NCBI RefSeq assembly: GCF_014205215.1
Contig: NZ_JACHNC010000001.1
Coordinates: forward strand, 8,676,501-8,740,500
Direction of reading: 5' to 3'
DNA: 64,000 nt
Source: Actinoplanes lobatus
GTDB taxonomy: Bacteria > Actinomycetota > Actinomycetes > Mycobacteriales > Micromonosporaceae
Shown here in pieces: positions 27,782 through 36,756 of the stretch (position 1 is its first letter; the number at the start of each line of letters is the position of its first letter). Both the position numbers and the translations under genes were made by a program. Below the pieces are notes generated by a model, which was given only the letters and a program-made list of their open reading frames with translations, had not been told where the DNA came from and did not search any database.

Positions 27782-29158
27782 TCAGGCGCTCGTGAAGAAT
27801 GTGCCGGTCGCCTCGCCGCCGACCGGACGGGCGATGCAGTGCAGCAGGGTGTCCTCGCCGACCTTGATCGGCCAGGCCTCGCGCACCCAGCCGCTGGTCC
27901 GGTCCGGACGGCGGCTGCGGGTCGCCATGAACTCCTCGCCGCAGGCCACGGCGATCTCCGACTTCTCGATCAGCGGATCGGCGTCGTCGATCACGACGCC
28001 ACCGGCCGGGACGTCGACCGCGGCGTACGTCTCCCAGACGTGCTCCTCCGAGCAGTCCAGGCGCCGGGGCGACTCGGGCACCCCGGCGCTGACGTTCAGC
28101 CCGCCCCAGCACATCGGCTCCACCGGGCAGAAACCTCCGGCGCACGTGGTGAAACGCACCGGCAGCTGGTCCTGGGTGGTCCCCTCCTCGGCCGTGGTCG
28201 TGGTGACGGCCGGGTTCGAGTCCGGCCGGCTACCCCAGATGACCAGACCGGCGACGACCAGCGCCATCGCCGCGAAAGCCGCCAACATCAAAGGCAACAT
28301 CGAGCGGCGTACGGCGGGGGCGGCCACCGGCGCCACACCGGTCACCGAGGCGCGGGCCGCGGATGCCAGCTCGGCCGCCGACTGCCAGCGCTCCTTCGGG
28401 TCGACGGCGAGCGCCCGCTCGACCACGGCCTGGACCGGAATCGGCAGTCGCACCTTCATCGTGCGGGGGCCGGACTGGAGCCGCTGGAGCGCCACGGCGT
28501 ACGGGTTGTCGCCGACGAAGGGCTTCTCCCCCGCCAGGCACTCGTAGGCGACCAGGCCCAGCGAGTAGAGGTCGCTGCGCGGCCCGGCCGGCTCACCCCG
28601 GACCTGCTCCGGCGACAGGTACGTGGGGGTGCCGAGGATCGCCCCGGACACCGTCAGCCGGCCCGCGTCCTCGTGGCGCGCGATACCGAAGTCCGTGATG
28701 ACGACGGTGCCGTCCGGGCGTACCAGAAGATTCGCGGGTTTGATGTCGCGATGCACCAGGCCCTGCGCGTGGACGGCCTGGAGCCCGTCAGCGACCTGCG
28801 CGATCAGGCCCATCGTCTCCTCCGGCCCGAGGCGGCCGCGCGTCAGCCGCTGGGCGAGCGACTCGCCGTCGACGAACTCCATCACCAGGAAAGCGACACC
28901 GAGACTGTGGCCGAAGTCGTGAACGGAGGCGACCGCCGGATGGTTGATCCGGGCCATCGAGGTGGCCTCGGTCGTGAAGCGCCGCCCGAAATCCGGGTCG
29001 GCGTCCAGGCCGGGCAGCATCGCCTTCACCGCCACGTAGCGCTGAAGCACCTCGTCGACGGCGAGCCACACCTCACCCATCCCGCCGGCGCCGAGCCGCC
29101 GATGCAGACGGTACCGATCGCTCAGCCGGATCCCAGCCTGCAACACGTCAGCCGACAC
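27782..29158 (-). CDS. Membrane serine/threonine protein kinase
   Basis: 458 residues. The kinase domain (about 10-275) has the Gly loop LGAGGMGEVW, invariant Lys in AVKAM, catalytic HRDIKPANLLV, and DFG in ITDFGIARH. One membrane helix (about 285-310) leads to an extracellular domain with several Cys (CAGGFCPVEPMCWGG; LDCSEEHVWETYA). This is the Hanks-type (Pkn) signalling kinase layout. A -10-like TAAGCT lies 7 bases before the GTG. No phosphatase or division gene is adjacent. Confidence 0.92.
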   Translation of the reverse strand: MSADVLQAGIRLSDRYRLHRRLGAGGMGEVWLAVDEVLQRYVAVKAMLPGLDADPDFGRRFTTEATSMARINHPAVASVHDFGHSLGVAFLVMEFVDGESLAQRLTRGRLGPEETMGLIAQVADGLQAVHAQGLVHRDIKPANLLVRPDGTVVITDFGIARHEDAGRLTVSGAILGTPTYLSPEQVRGEPAGPRSDLYSLGLVAYECLAGEKPFVGDNPYAVALQRLQSGPRTMKVRLPIPVQAVVERALAVDPKERWQSAAELASAARASVTGVAPVAAPAVRRSMLPLMLAAFAAMALVVAGLVIWGSRPDSNPAVTTTTAEEGTTQDQLPVRFTTCAGGFCPVEPMCWGGLNVSAGVPESPRRLDCSEEHVWETYAAVDVPAGGVVIDDADPLIEKSEIAVACGEEFMATRSRRPDRTSGWVREAWPIKVGEDTLLHCIARPVGGEATGTFFTSA

Positions 29159-29165
29159 GGCGGAC

Positions 29166-29171
29166 AGCTTA
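29166..29171 (-). promoter_or_regulatory. -10 box TAAGCT, leaderless start of the kinase gene
   Basis: On the minus strand TAAGCT ends 7 bases before the GTG at 29158; no ribosome site is visible. Confidence 0.45.
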
Positions 29172-29255
29172 GGGCTCCCGTCCCGGTCCCGGACATCGAC
29201 CGGCTGGTCGGTTCCACTTCGTGGCGGGCCTCCATGACCGTTCTCATGGCCCCTC

Positions 29256-29261
29256 TACGCT
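29256..29261 (+). promoter_or_regulatory. -10 box TACGCT, leaderless start
   Basis: TACGCT lies 6 bases before the ATG at 29268 of the SDR gene. Confidence 0.5.
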
Positions 29262-29267
29262 GTAGCG

Positions 29268-29984
29268 ATGCGTGGGGTGGCACTGGTTACCGGGTCGGTT
29301 TCGGGGATCGGGGAGGCGACCGCGCGGCGGCTCGCGGCGGACGGGTTCGTGGTGGCGGTGCACTCGCGGGCCAGCCGGGACGCCGGGATGGCGCTGGCCG
29401 CGGAGCTGGGCGGGACGTATCACCAGGCCGACCTCGGGGACGACGACGCGGCGGCCGGGCTGGTGCCGGCGGTCGCTGAGCGGCACGGGCGGCTCGACGT
29501 GCTGGTCAACAACGCCGGGATCTCCTGGCCGGTGCCGCACGGGGACCTGGCCGGGCTGACCCCCGCCGACTGGCGCAAGCTGCTGGACGTCAACCTGATC
29601 GCCCCGTGGGTGCTGTGCACCGCGGCGCTGCCGTACCTGCAAGCCGCCGAGGGCTGCATCGTCAACGTGACCAGCCACGCGGGAGTCCGGCCCAAGGGCA
29701 GTTCGATCGCGTACGCCGCGAGCAAGGCCGCCCTCAACCACGTGACGAAGCTGCTGGCCGCCGCCCTCGGCCCCCGGGTACGGGTGAACGCCGTAGCGCC
29801 GGGGCTGGTCGACACGCCGCTCACCGCCGACTGGACGGCCGCGCAGGAACTGTGGAAGTCGTCGAGCCCGATGGGCCGGGCCGCCCGGCCCGCCGACGTG
29901 GCGGATCTGATCGCCATGCTGGTCGGGCACCCGTACCTGACGGGCGAGGTGATTCTGCTCGACGGCGGCCTGAACCTCCGTTGA
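29268..29984 (+). CDS. Short-chain dehydrogenase/reductase
   Basis: 238 residues. The cofactor motif is TGSVSGIGEA, with NNAGISWP, the catalytic Ser region VNVTSHAG, YAASKAA (Tyr and Lys) and a C-terminal LDGGLNLR, all in the order of classical SDRs. It uses NAD(P)H to reduce or oxidise an unidentified alcohol/ketone. The next gene (NTF2-like, 21 bases downstream) is probably co-transcribed. Confidence 0.9.
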   Translation: MRGVALVTGSVSGIGEATARRLAADGFVVAVHSRASRDAGMALAAELGGTYHQADLGDDDAAAGLVPAVAERHGRLDVLVNNAGISWPVPHGDLAGLTPADWRKLLDVNLIAPWVLCTAALPYLQAAEGCIVNVTSHAGVRPKGSSIAYAASKAALNHVTKLLAAALGPRVRVNAVAPGLVDTPLTADWTAAQELWKSSSPMGRAARPADVADLIAMLVGHPYLTGEVILLDGGLNLR

Positions 29985-30005
29985 GCATGACGAAAGGGAG
30001 CGAAC

Positions 30006-30371
30006 ATGACCGAGGCTGAGCTGCTCGACGCGGAACGGCGCCTCCAGCAGGCGCAACGCGACGGCGACGTGGCGGTGCTGGAGGAACTGCTCGACGACCG
30101 GCTTGTCGCGATCGGGCCGGACGGCGCCCGCTACCGCAAGTCCGACGACCTGGACGCGTACCGTTCCGGCTCCTCGGTCGTCGACTCGCTGACCGAGGAG
30201 GACCTGGAGGTGCTGGTCGTCGACCGGACCGGCGCGACGTTCGCCCTGTGCGCGGTGGCGGGCACCTTCGGCGGCGCCCCGTTCACGGCCCGGCTGCGTT
30301 ACGCGCGCACATGGGCGTACCAGGAGGGTCGTGGCTGGCGGATCGTGGCCGCCCAGATCTCGCCGGCGTAG
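30006..30371 (+). CDS. DUF4440/NTF2-like protein
   Basis: 121 residues, with the cone-shaped NTF2-like pattern LLDAERRLQQAQRDGDVAVLEELLDDRLVAIGPDG at the N-terminus and RYARTWAYQEGRGWRIVAAQIS at the end. Family members are small ligand-binding or isomerase-like proteins. A GGGAGCGAAC ribosome site precedes the ATG. It follows the SDR gene and converges on the SMI1-domain gene with one base between the stop codons. Confidence 0.8.
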   Translation: MTEAELLDAERRLQQAQRDGDVAVLEELLDDRLVAIGPDGARYRKSDDLDAYRSGSSVVDSLTEEDLEVLVVDRTGATFALCAVAGTFGGAPFTARLRYARTWAYQEGRGWRIVAAQISPA

Positions 30372-30372
30372 G

Positions 30373-31968
30373 TCAGATGATCTCCCAGTTCAGTAGGCCG
30401 TGGCCGTCCACAGTCGGGCGGTAGCGGCCGTCGTAGGGGCGGCCGGTCTCCAGCGCGGTGGCGGTGTCCTCCAGCAGTTCGGTGACCGAGGCGGGCCAGC
30501 GGGCGAAGTCGGTGCCGTCCTCCGGGTAGAACTCGCCCACCCGCCCGTGGCCGCCCGGCCGCTGGTCGACGAGCAGGCAGCCGCCGTCGCCGGCCGACGC
30601 GAACGGCACGAACTGCCGGTGCCACCAGTCCTCGGCCGGCCAGGAATCGGCGACGCCGGCCAGGACGGTGCAGGTGGACCGCCAGTCGCCGAGGATCTCG
30701 TCGAGGGACTCCGGCGAGAAGAACGGCGGCAGGTCGAAACGGGCCTCCGGAGCTACCCCGTCGTGGCGGCGCAGCGAGGCGACCAGGTCGGCCGGGAACG
30801 CCACCGACATGCGGCGCTGCAACTCGTCGATCCGCTTCGCGCCGGCTGGTGGCCGCGGTCCGCGGGCGCTGGCCGGGGCGTTCGCGGCGAGCCACCTCTC
30901 GATGCGCTGCCAGGCTCTGTTCACCCGCTGGGTGGTGGCGGTGTCCGGGCGGGTGGGGGTGATCGCGCCGGCGTTCTCCGGGCAGACGGCGGTCGACGGC
31001 GGCCGGGGGCGCGACGGCGGGACGTAGGTCGACGGATGCGGAATGTACGGCCTGGCCGTCGTCTCGATCTGGTCGATCTGGTCGAGGTGCGCCGAGTAGA
31101 TGGGCTGGCTGCTGCACCAGCCGAGGCCGCACGCCAGCAGGACCATGATCACGAAGACGCCGAGCAGGCCGAGGACGAATCGCTTGCCGTTGATCGGCTT
31201 GCCCCCGGTGGCGTCGAGCACCGGGGTGGCGGGCTGGGTCGCCACCCGCAGCATCGGCTCGAACCATTCGGCGGCCTTGGCGAAACGGCCGCCCTCGCTC
31301 GGCGTTTCGGCCGCATCCGAAGTCGGTTCGCGAGGCTGGTCCGGATCAGTGGCAACAGTCGAATCAGGAGTCCGGGACAGGACGGACGCCGAGTCCGAAT
31401 CGCCGGGCGTGCCGGGATCGGGGGCGGCGGCCGGAGCTGGCGTGGGCTTCTCTTTCAGGGCGGTCGCCGGGATCCGGCCAGCCGGTGGGAGCGGCAGCGC
31501 GCTCTCATCGACATCACCGACGGTGACGACCGCCGCGGACAGGTTGCGCCCGTGCAACGCGTCGACGACGAGGCTGGTGTGGTGCGCCGCGTCCGGACCC
31601 GGCCCGGTCACCACCACGGCGGGCGCGCCCATCGCCAGGGCCAGGTCGGCGAGCGTCCACCCGCTCCCGCCCACCGGCAGCAGCAGGCCCACGTCGGCGG
31701 CGACCAGCACCAGTTCGTAGCATCGGCTCATCCCTTCGGCCAGGTCACGGACCCGCTCCAGGGGCAGCCGGGCGGTCTCGGCGACCTCCAGCACGCCGGC
31801 GAGGAACGGCCGTGCCGGATCGTCGTCCGGCATGGTAGTGCCGATCAGGACGGCCGCCACCGGCGCTTCGGTGGCCGCCGCCAGCCCGGCCAGCACGATC
31901 CGCCAGTCGGCGCCGGCCGAGGTGGCCGCGATCATCCACGGCCCACGGCCCGTCCACCCCCGGTTCAC
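30373..31968 (-). CDS. Membrane protein with C-terminal SMI1/KNR4 domain
   Basis: 531 residues. The N-terminal roughly 160 are a soluble alpha/beta domain (DWRIVLAGLAAATEAPVAAVLIG, VVVTGPGPDAAHHTSLVVDAL) reminiscent of a P-loop-derived fold without a Walker A. A disordered linker and one membrane helix (FVLGLLGVFVIMVLLACGL) follow, and the last roughly 170 residues are SUKH/SMI1-type (FPADLVASLRRHDG, WRSTC, FVPFASAGDGGCLLVDQRPG). SUKH domains are common in toxin-immunity proteins; the membrane anchoring is unusual for those. A leaderless-type TAGAGT lies 6 bases before the GTG. Confidence 0.7.
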   Translation of the reverse strand: MNRGWTGRGPWMIAATSAGADWRIVLAGLAAATEAPVAAVLIGTTMPDDDPARPFLAGVLEVAETARLPLERVRDLAEGMSRCYELVLVAADVGLLLPVGGSGWTLADLALAMGAPAVVVTGPGPDAAHHTSLVVDALHGRNLSAAVVTVGDVDESALPLPPAGRIPATALKEKPTPAPAAAPDPGTPGDSDSASVLSRTPDSTVATDPDQPREPTSDAAETPSEGGRFAKAAEWFEPMLRVATQPATPVLDATGGKPINGKRFVLGLLGVFVIMVLLACGLGWCSSQPIYSAHLDQIDQIETTARPYIPHPSTYVPPSRPRPPSTAVCPENAGAITPTRPDTATTQRVNRAWQRIERWLAANAPASARGPRPPAGAKRIDELQRRMSVAFPADLVASLRRHDGVAPEARFDLPPFFSPESLDEILGDWRSTCTVLAGVADSWPAEDWWHRQFVPFASAGDGGCLLVDQRPGGHGRVGEFYPEDGTDFARWPASVTELLEDTATALETGRPYDGRYRPTVDGHGLLNWEII

Positions 31969-31974
31969 GCCGTC

Positions 31975-31980
31975 ACTCTA
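31975..31980 (-). promoter_or_regulatory. -10 box TAGAGT, leaderless start
   Basis: On the minus strand TAGAGT ends 6 bases before the GTG at 31968. Confidence 0.45.
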
Positions 31981-32121
31981 GGTCCATCTGGCGGATCACC
32001 CAAGCGCGAGGCGAGGTCCAGGTGGTGGCCGCTGTCAGGCGTCACCAGGGCCAGACCCGCAGGTCACCGGATCGGCCAGGGGCGGCACCCGGCCGCTTCC
32101 ACGTACGTCGATCGGTTCGGA

Positions 32122-32127
32122 TAGGCT
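32122..32127 (+). promoter_or_regulatory. -10 box TAGGCT, leaderless start
   Basis: TAGGCT ends 7 bases before the GTG at 32135. Confidence 0.5.
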
Positions 32128-32134
32128 GGCGGCC

Positions 32135-33877
32135 GTGCCCGGGGACCTGCGTGACTTCGTCGCGTCTGCGGCGCCGATCTTCCTTCGACTGATTCCGGCC
32201 ACGCCCGCCCGGCTGCTGGGCCGCGCCGCAGCGCCGGAGCACCTCGCCCCGGATCCCGCTCTCGGCCCGTCCCGGCCCTCGGAGCCGGGCGACAACGCCT
32301 GCCTGGTCGCGCTGCGTTCGGCCGGGAACCTTCCGGCCGAGCGGCTGCTGGGCGCCCTCGAACTCGCCATCGACGGCTTCGACTGGAGTGCCGCGCCGGA
32401 CCTCACCGGCGATCTGCCCGGTCTTCCGCCGAACATGCTCTACGGGATGGTTTCCGGTTTCGGCCAGCAGAGCGAGGCGGTGTCCGCGGCGGCCATGCTC
32501 GATCGGATCAGACCCGGCGTCGTGGACCGCATCGTCGCCCTCTCCCGCGAGGTGGCGCCGACCGGAATGGCGGCACCGGACGAGAAGGCGGCGCCGGCCA
32601 GAAAGGCGGCGAGGGCCGGAATCGGGGTCACCGGGGACGAACCCGCCATCGCGGCGGCTCACGGCGCCGCCCACCTCGCGGTTGCCGTGGTGGTCGCCGG
32701 AGCGGTCGTCGCGCAGACCGCGCCGCCGCTGGTCGACCGGGCCGCGGCCACCGTCGGGCTCGCGCTGGGTGCGGCGGTTCTGCTGCTGCGGGACACACCC
32801 ATGCCTTCGGGGTACGCGTCCGCGCTCCTCGACCGCATCCGGGCCGAATATCTGCTGCCCCGGGCAACGTACGGGACGGCGATCGTTTCCGGGCACCGGT
32901 TCGGCCTGGTGGAGCACGACTTCCCGGACGTCGCCGACTTCTCCGGCAACGGGCTGGTGGCGGTCGCGGACGGCGGTGTGGTGATCCGTACCGGGATCGC
33001 GGACGGCCAGGTGAACCTCCAGTTGGAGGTGCGCGCCGACGCCCCGGAGGAGGTCGACCTCGACTGGGACGAGGTCGTCGAGGTGAACTGGCACGCCGCC
33101 GAGGGCCGGGCGTCGGTTCTGTCACCGGACGGCCGCGGTGCTGACCGGATGCGCCGGGAGACACCGCCGTGGCCGGGCGACTACCGGATCCGGGTGCATG
33201 CCCGCGGGCGTGACGACCTCGACGCCGACCACGAGCGGTACCGGATCGTCGTGTGGAGCGCGGAACCGGCCGCTGTGGACGTACACAAAAGGATTGATCT
33301 TCTCGGGCACCGGCTGCGCGGCGAGCCCGCGCCGAAGCGCCCACCGCGACCCGAACTCGCCTATCGCTGGATCGACCGCAGCGTCCTGACCGTCGCGGCG
33401 ACCGTCACCGTGGTCACCGGAGCGACCGTCGAGCAGGCGCTGCGGGCGTTCGGCGCCGACCCGGACCGGCCCGAACGCATCGGCAGCCTGCGCCGTTCCG
33501 GCCAGTGGGTGAGTGTGCTGGACGCGGGCGGCGCGGTGGTGCTCGTGGAGGAAAACGGCTACCGCGGCGCGAACGCCGGCGTGCTGCGGGCGGCGTCGGC
33601 GAACGGCCGGGCGGCCAGTTGGTACTGGAACGTCAACGCGGTCACCCGGCTGTCGTTCGCCGAGGGCGGTGAGCTGCTGGCCGCCTACGAGCCGTTCGGT
33701 GACGAGGACTGGCCGCCGGAGTTGGCGCCCGTCCTGGCCGGGCTGGACTTCTCGGCAAACGGCGACCGGGACGGCAAGGGCCTGGTGGCGGTGGAGCGGT
33801 TCACCGGCCGCGGCCTGACCGAGGACGACCTGGCCCGGATCGAGAAGGCCGGCGTCGCCTACCGCATCGACGTCTGA
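32135..33877 (+). CDS. Large protein with C-terminal DUF6461-like domain
   Basis: 580 residues, soluble apart from a hydrophobic central pair (about 180-220). The C-terminal roughly 170 residues (LTVAATVTVVTGATVEQALRAFG, QWVSVLDAGGAVVLVEENGYRG, WNVNAVTRLSFAEGGELLAAYEPF) match DUF6461-type proteins common in actinobacteria. A middle section (LVEHDFPDVADFSGNGLVAVADGGVVIRTG and RIRVHARGRDD) resembles a competence-protein-J-like/beta-sandwich domain, seen once in the family context. Function is unknown. It is divergent from the SMI1-domain gene, and both have leaderless-type promoters. Confidence 0.65.
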   Translation: MPGDLRDFVASAAPIFLRLIPATPARLLGRAAAPEHLAPDPALGPSRPSEPGDNACLVALRSAGNLPAERLLGALELAIDGFDWSAAPDLTGDLPGLPPNMLYGMVSGFGQQSEAVSAAAMLDRIRPGVVDRIVALSREVAPTGMAAPDEKAAPARKAARAGIGVTGDEPAIAAAHGAAHLAVAVVVAGAVVAQTAPPLVDRAAATVGLALGAAVLLLRDTPMPSGYASALLDRIRAEYLLPRATYGTAIVSGHRFGLVEHDFPDVADFSGNGLVAVADGGVVIRTGIADGQVNLQLEVRADAPEEVDLDWDEVVEVNWHAAEGRASVLSPDGRGADRMRRETPPWPGDYRIRVHARGRDDLDADHERYRIVVWSAEPAAVDVHKRIDLLGHRLRGEPAPKRPPRPELAYRWIDRSVLTVAATVTVVTGATVEQALRAFGADPDRPERIGSLRRSGQWVSVLDAGGAVVLVEENGYRGANAGVLRAASANGRAASWYWNVNAVTRLSFAEGGELLAAYEPFGDEDWPPELAPVLAGLDFSANGDRDGKGLVAVERFTGRGLTEDDLARIEKAGVAYRIDV

Positions 33878-34110
33878 ACCCGTCCCCAGCCCTCCTGGTC
33901 CATCAGGCGCCGTTCGAACCAGTAGTCGGCGCTGCGGTTCGGATCGGGCAGGGTTCGGGCGGTATACCAGCGGTCGATGCGGGCGAGGGGCGTACGCAGA
34001 AGTGCTCTCTCCCGGCGGGGAAGATCCGCCAGGAGCTTTGCCAGCATCCACCGCGCGCCGACCGGATCGCACCAATGGCAGGAACAGCTCGGCAGCGGAA
34101 GGCAGAGGGC
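33859..34110 (-). pseudogene. CHWCDP-motif small protein, probably 5'-truncated
   Basis: The C-terminal part of this frame (CHWCDPVGARWMLAKLL ... RIDRWYTARTLPDP ... YWFERRLM) has the look of a small conserved actinobacterial protein with a CHWC motif followed by helices. Upstream the frame turns into low-complexity Ser/Arg sequence and offers no convincing start codon, so the gene is probably a remnant. Its end overlaps the 3' end of the DUF6461-type gene by 19 bases. Confidence 0.4.
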
Positions 34111-34288
34111 GACAGACCGGAGATCCGTACGGGTGGCCGGGTGCTGACGAGCGGGGTTTCCACCGGACCGCCCCGGCCGGCGGCCTGGCGACGGCAGCGA
34201 GGCGCCTGACCCGGGCGCCCACCACTCCGAGCCGCCGTTCACTCCGAACCGCCCGCAACTCCGGGCGGCCATCAGTCCAGACCGCCGG

Positions 34289-34498
34289 TCACTCCGAGCT
34301 GTCGGAGGCGCGTCGGCTGGTGTACGGCAGGACAAACAGGTATAAGCCGGTAAAAAGCAGCAGTACGAGCGGTGGCAGTGGTGTGTAGGAGACCCAGACG
34401 AGCGGGTCCTCTTGGGCGAGCGCGATGAACGTGACGACAACCGTGGCCGTGAAGACAATCGACGTCCATCGATGAATTTGCCGGACTCGCTTCTGCAT
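34289..34498 (-). CDS. Small two-helix membrane protein
   Basis: 69 residues beginning MQKRVRQIHRW, with two membrane helices (about 13-29 and 42-60) separated by a short polar loop. The start is well defined: GGAGG lies 6 bases before the ATG. The layout resembles one hairpin of PepSY-associated membrane proteins, but no family is assigned. It is transcribed away from the MarR remnant. Confidence 0.65.
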   Translation of the reverse strand: MQKRVRQIHRWTSIVFTATVVVTFIALAQEDPLVWVSYTPLPPLVLLLFTGLYLFVLPYTSRRASDSSE

Positions 34499-34601
34499 CG
34501 TGAACCTCCTGGGTGCGACTCGTTGCACCCACAACGCTAGGTTCCGGCATGCACCGGTGGCTTCTTGATTCCTGATCATCAGCGAATTCGCTGCCCAACT
34601 G

Positions 34602-34898
34602 GTGTCGCTCTCCTTCAACGAGTGCACCGACGCGGTCCTGCGGTGGGCGCGCGACGGTGACACCCTGCTGACCTTCGATCCGTCAGGCGGGGCCGGAACT
34701 GACGGCTGCGGGATCACCAGCGTCATCGCCCGGCTTATCGCCGGCGGCCACGTCGTCCGGAAGACCGATCCCGCCGACCGGCGGCGCGCCGTCATCCGGG
34801 CGGCGGACGCATTCACCCGCCTCGGCGGAGCACACGGTGGAGTCGTCGCCCGCGCCGATGAGAGCACGTCAAGAGAGGCGACAACCCGAGATGGCCTG
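34602..34898 (+). pseudogene. MarR-family regulator fragment
   Basis: The stretch GITSVIARLIAGGHVVRKTDPADRRRAVIRAADAF is the recognition helix and wing of a MarR protein (compare TDRRARIIAVT in the intact MarR at 55607). The preceding helices of a MarR fold are absent or unrecognisable, and after the wing the frame runs on without the dimerisation helix. I read it as a degraded MarR gene divergent from the small membrane protein. Confidence 0.55.
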
Positions 34899-35396
34899 AT
34901 GCCCGAAAACCCGCCCTCTCATATTTCGGATGCCGCCGTCTGGACGGAATGTCACACTGCCGCGGTGGAGCGCTTTCGGTGTGCTCGGTGCGGAAACGCG
35001 CTGAGCGTCCCGGTCCGGTTGGTGGAACTGTCGGCGGGGCCGCATTGGTCGCTTCTGGACTGCCACCATGTGAATCCTCCGCTTCTCGACCCTGGCACCT
35101 ATGCAATCGACAAGGTCGCGTATGGCCGTGATCAGGTTGTCGGCACCTTCGTGCTCTCGCCCGGCGATGTACGCGGTACCCGATTCGTCCATGAGCTTGT
35201 TCTCACCGGCTGCTGGTCCCTCGTTGGGTGGAGTCCGTGTGTGGCCTGCGAAAGCTGTGGCGCCCTGGTCGCTTCCCGGACAGACGATTGCAGTGTCCGG
35301 CGCGTTCGAGGTATTCCTCCTCGTCTTTCCACTGCCATTGCCGATCGGCTGGGTCTTCGCCGAGGTGGCGGGGACGGGCGCCGTACCGGTCGGTGA
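34899..35396 (+). CDS. Cys-rich zinc-ribbon-like protein
   Basis: 165 residues. CARCGNALSVPVRLVEL begins a zinc-ribbon-like start, and the core TFVLSPGDVRGTRFVHE ... GCWSLVGWSPCVACESCGALVASRTDDC is the pattern of an actinobacterial family of unknown function in which CxxCG and a 'TRxDDC' tail recur. The frame is open from the MarR fragment upstream, so the exact start is uncertain; ATG at 34899 keeps the recognisable part. GC at third positions is lower than in flanking regions. Confidence 0.5.
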   Translation: MPENPPSHISDAAVWTECHTAAVERFRCARCGNALSVPVRLVELSAGPHWSLLDCHHVNPPLLDPGTYAIDKVAYGRDQVVGTFVLSPGDVRGTRFVHELVLTGCWSLVGWSPCVACESCGALVASRTDDCSVRRVRGIPPRLSTAIADRLGLRRGGGDGRRTGR

Positions 35397-35633
35397 GGCG
35401 TCGTTCGGCTGCTTCGTGGCCGGGTTTCTGCTGGCGGATCTTTTGCATGGTGACGCCGTTGAGGTAAAGGCCATCGGGTAGCTGCCATTGGGTGCGGCGC
35501 CGGGAGGACAGAACCGGACATTTTATGTTAAATATTCATAATGCTGATTAAGAAGCTCATGCGACCCTTGCTCGACTACGGCTGCTAGTCCATGATGGAC
35601 GCCGATCTAGGTACCTATTCACGGGGAGAGTAG

Positions 35634-35969
35634 ATGTCCAGTCACATCGCCGCGCGGACGCTGTCCGTAGCTGCTTTTGTCGCCCTGAGTACCTTCGTGG
35701 CCCCGATGGCTGCCCACGCCACGGCCGATGAGTGTGCTAGCCAGCGTTGGTCTGGCGGAAGTGACCAAGAGGGGTGGCAAGTGAGGTGCACGCTGCACAG
35801 GCCCGGTACAGACGCGTATCGCGCGAAGGCAGTCTGTCAGAGAGACACCAATCCCAGCAGCAAGGTCACGGTGTATGGCCCGTGGTTGACCCTGGCAGGT
35901 TCCCAGTGGTCGGTTGCAAAGTGTGCAGTCAACTACTCCCTGTACAGCGGCACTAAAGAGGTCAAATAG
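35634..35969 (+). CDS. Small secreted protein
   Basis: 111 residues. A Sec signal peptide ends near AAHATA, and the mature part of about 80 residues has four Cys that can form two disulfides (ECAS, RCTLH, VCQRD, KCAVN). A strong GGGGAG ribosome site lies 5 bases before the ATG. No family is recognised. Its codon use is less GC-biased than the core genes. A stable hairpin at 36120-36151 is a candidate terminator. Confidence 0.65.
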   Translation: MSSHIAARTLSVAAFVALSTFVAPMAAHATADECASQRWSGGSDQEGWQVRCTLHRPGTDAYRAKAVCQRDTNPSSKVTVYGPWLTLAGSQWSVAKCAVNYSLYSGTKEVK

Positions 35970-35981
35970 TAGGTCGCCTCA

Positions 35982-36095
35982 TCACGCCGTTCCATGTGAC
36001 AGGCCGGCCTGCTGGCACAGGGTGGCGCAGCCGGTGTCCGAACGCGGCCACCGGGCTGGTGCTTGGACCTGCTGTTTCTCGGATTTCCTCGCCAT
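35982..36095 (-). CDS. Possible 37-residue peptide
   Basis: A short frame MARKSEKQQVQAPARWP... with TAAGGA 6-7 bases before the ATG. Its N-terminus is Lys/Gln-rich and there is no signal peptide. It is antisense to nothing known and ends 12 bases from the secreted-protein stop. Coding is only weakly supported. Confidence 0.25.
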   Translation of the reverse strand: MARKSEKQQVQAPARWPRSDTGCATLCQQAGLSHGTA

Positions 36096-36119
36096 GATTG
36101 TCCTTACCGAGGCGCGTAC

Positions 36120-36151
36120 GGGCCGCCAGACCCCGCGAGGGTCGGCGGCCC
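36120..36151. terminator. Stem-loop, GGGCCGCC / GGCGGCCC with inner GACCC / GGGTC
   Basis: Thirteen base pairs interrupted by one bulged A, with a 5-base loop CGCGA. There is no T-run, as usual in high-GC actinobacteria. It could end the secreted-protein transcript. Confidence 0.5.
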
Positions 36152-36549
36152 GATGCATGCACGGTATCGACTCTCGGATTTCCGACTCTGCCAGTAGCCG
36201 GATAGCGGGTCTCGTTGCCGTCGCGTGTGATGCGGCGATCAATGCCGTCGGCACCGGCGACGTAGTGGCCGGGAACGATTCGCTGCCCGAGAAGGGCAAG
36301 AGCCCCCGTAGCCCTTATTGCTGCACATTTGCCGGACTATCCTGCAGCGGCGAACCCCTTGCACTGATCTGCCGCAGAGAACGCTCGCCGGCTGGCAATC
36401 AATCATCGAGGGTCATCGCGAAGGCTGGCCCCGCCGTGCGGACATCCAACCGGCCGTGATTGCCCTGCGAATTCCGGATGTAATGGTCGCGGGTGCCCCC
36501 GAGTAGCGGCCGCACCACCGAGCACGGCCGCGACTAGGAGTGCCGAAGA
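36152..36549. other. About 400 bases without a supported gene
   Basis: Short frames here have no codon bias or ribosome sites. Base composition is lower in GC than the core genes. Nothing recognisable is seen; it may be decayed DNA. Confidence 0.5.
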
Positions 36550-36756
36550 TCAGCCGCTTCGACGGTTGCCGTACTGGCGAGGGCTCTGCACCGTGCCGGA
36601 ACGGCCCTGGACGCGGCCTGCGGCACCCCCGGTGTGGTTGGCGGGCGCCTTGCCTTTGGACCTGCGTGCCGCCCGGTTCTCGAAGGGCTTCGGCTGATCC
36701 TCGGATCCCGCTTCGGCGTCAGCGGAGGGAGCGGCGTCGCCGGCAGCGTCGGTCAT
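36550..36756 (-). CDS. Small conserved-type basic protein
   Basis: 68 residues: an acidic N-terminus (DAAPSADAEAGSEDQ) then a basic tail with ENRAARRSKGKAP and a C-terminal PRQYGNRRSG. GAGGAG lies 6 bases before the ATG. Small actinobacterial proteins with an 'RAARRxKGK' motif and this ending are familiar to me as unnamed conserved proteins. A nucleic-acid-binding role is possible but not shown. Confidence 0.6.
   Translation of the reverse strand: MTDAAGDAAPSADAEAGSEDQPKPFENRAARRSKGKAPANHTGGAAGRVQGRSGTVQSPRQYGNRRSG

Noticed and set aside
28200..28230. tRNA-like GGTTCGAGTCC word
   Set aside because: It lies inside the kinase gene, and no acceptor, anticodon or D arm can be built around it.
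35101..35531. Several overlapping frames on both strands
   Set aside because: They are shadows of the Cys-rich protein or lack codon bias; none has a ribosome site.
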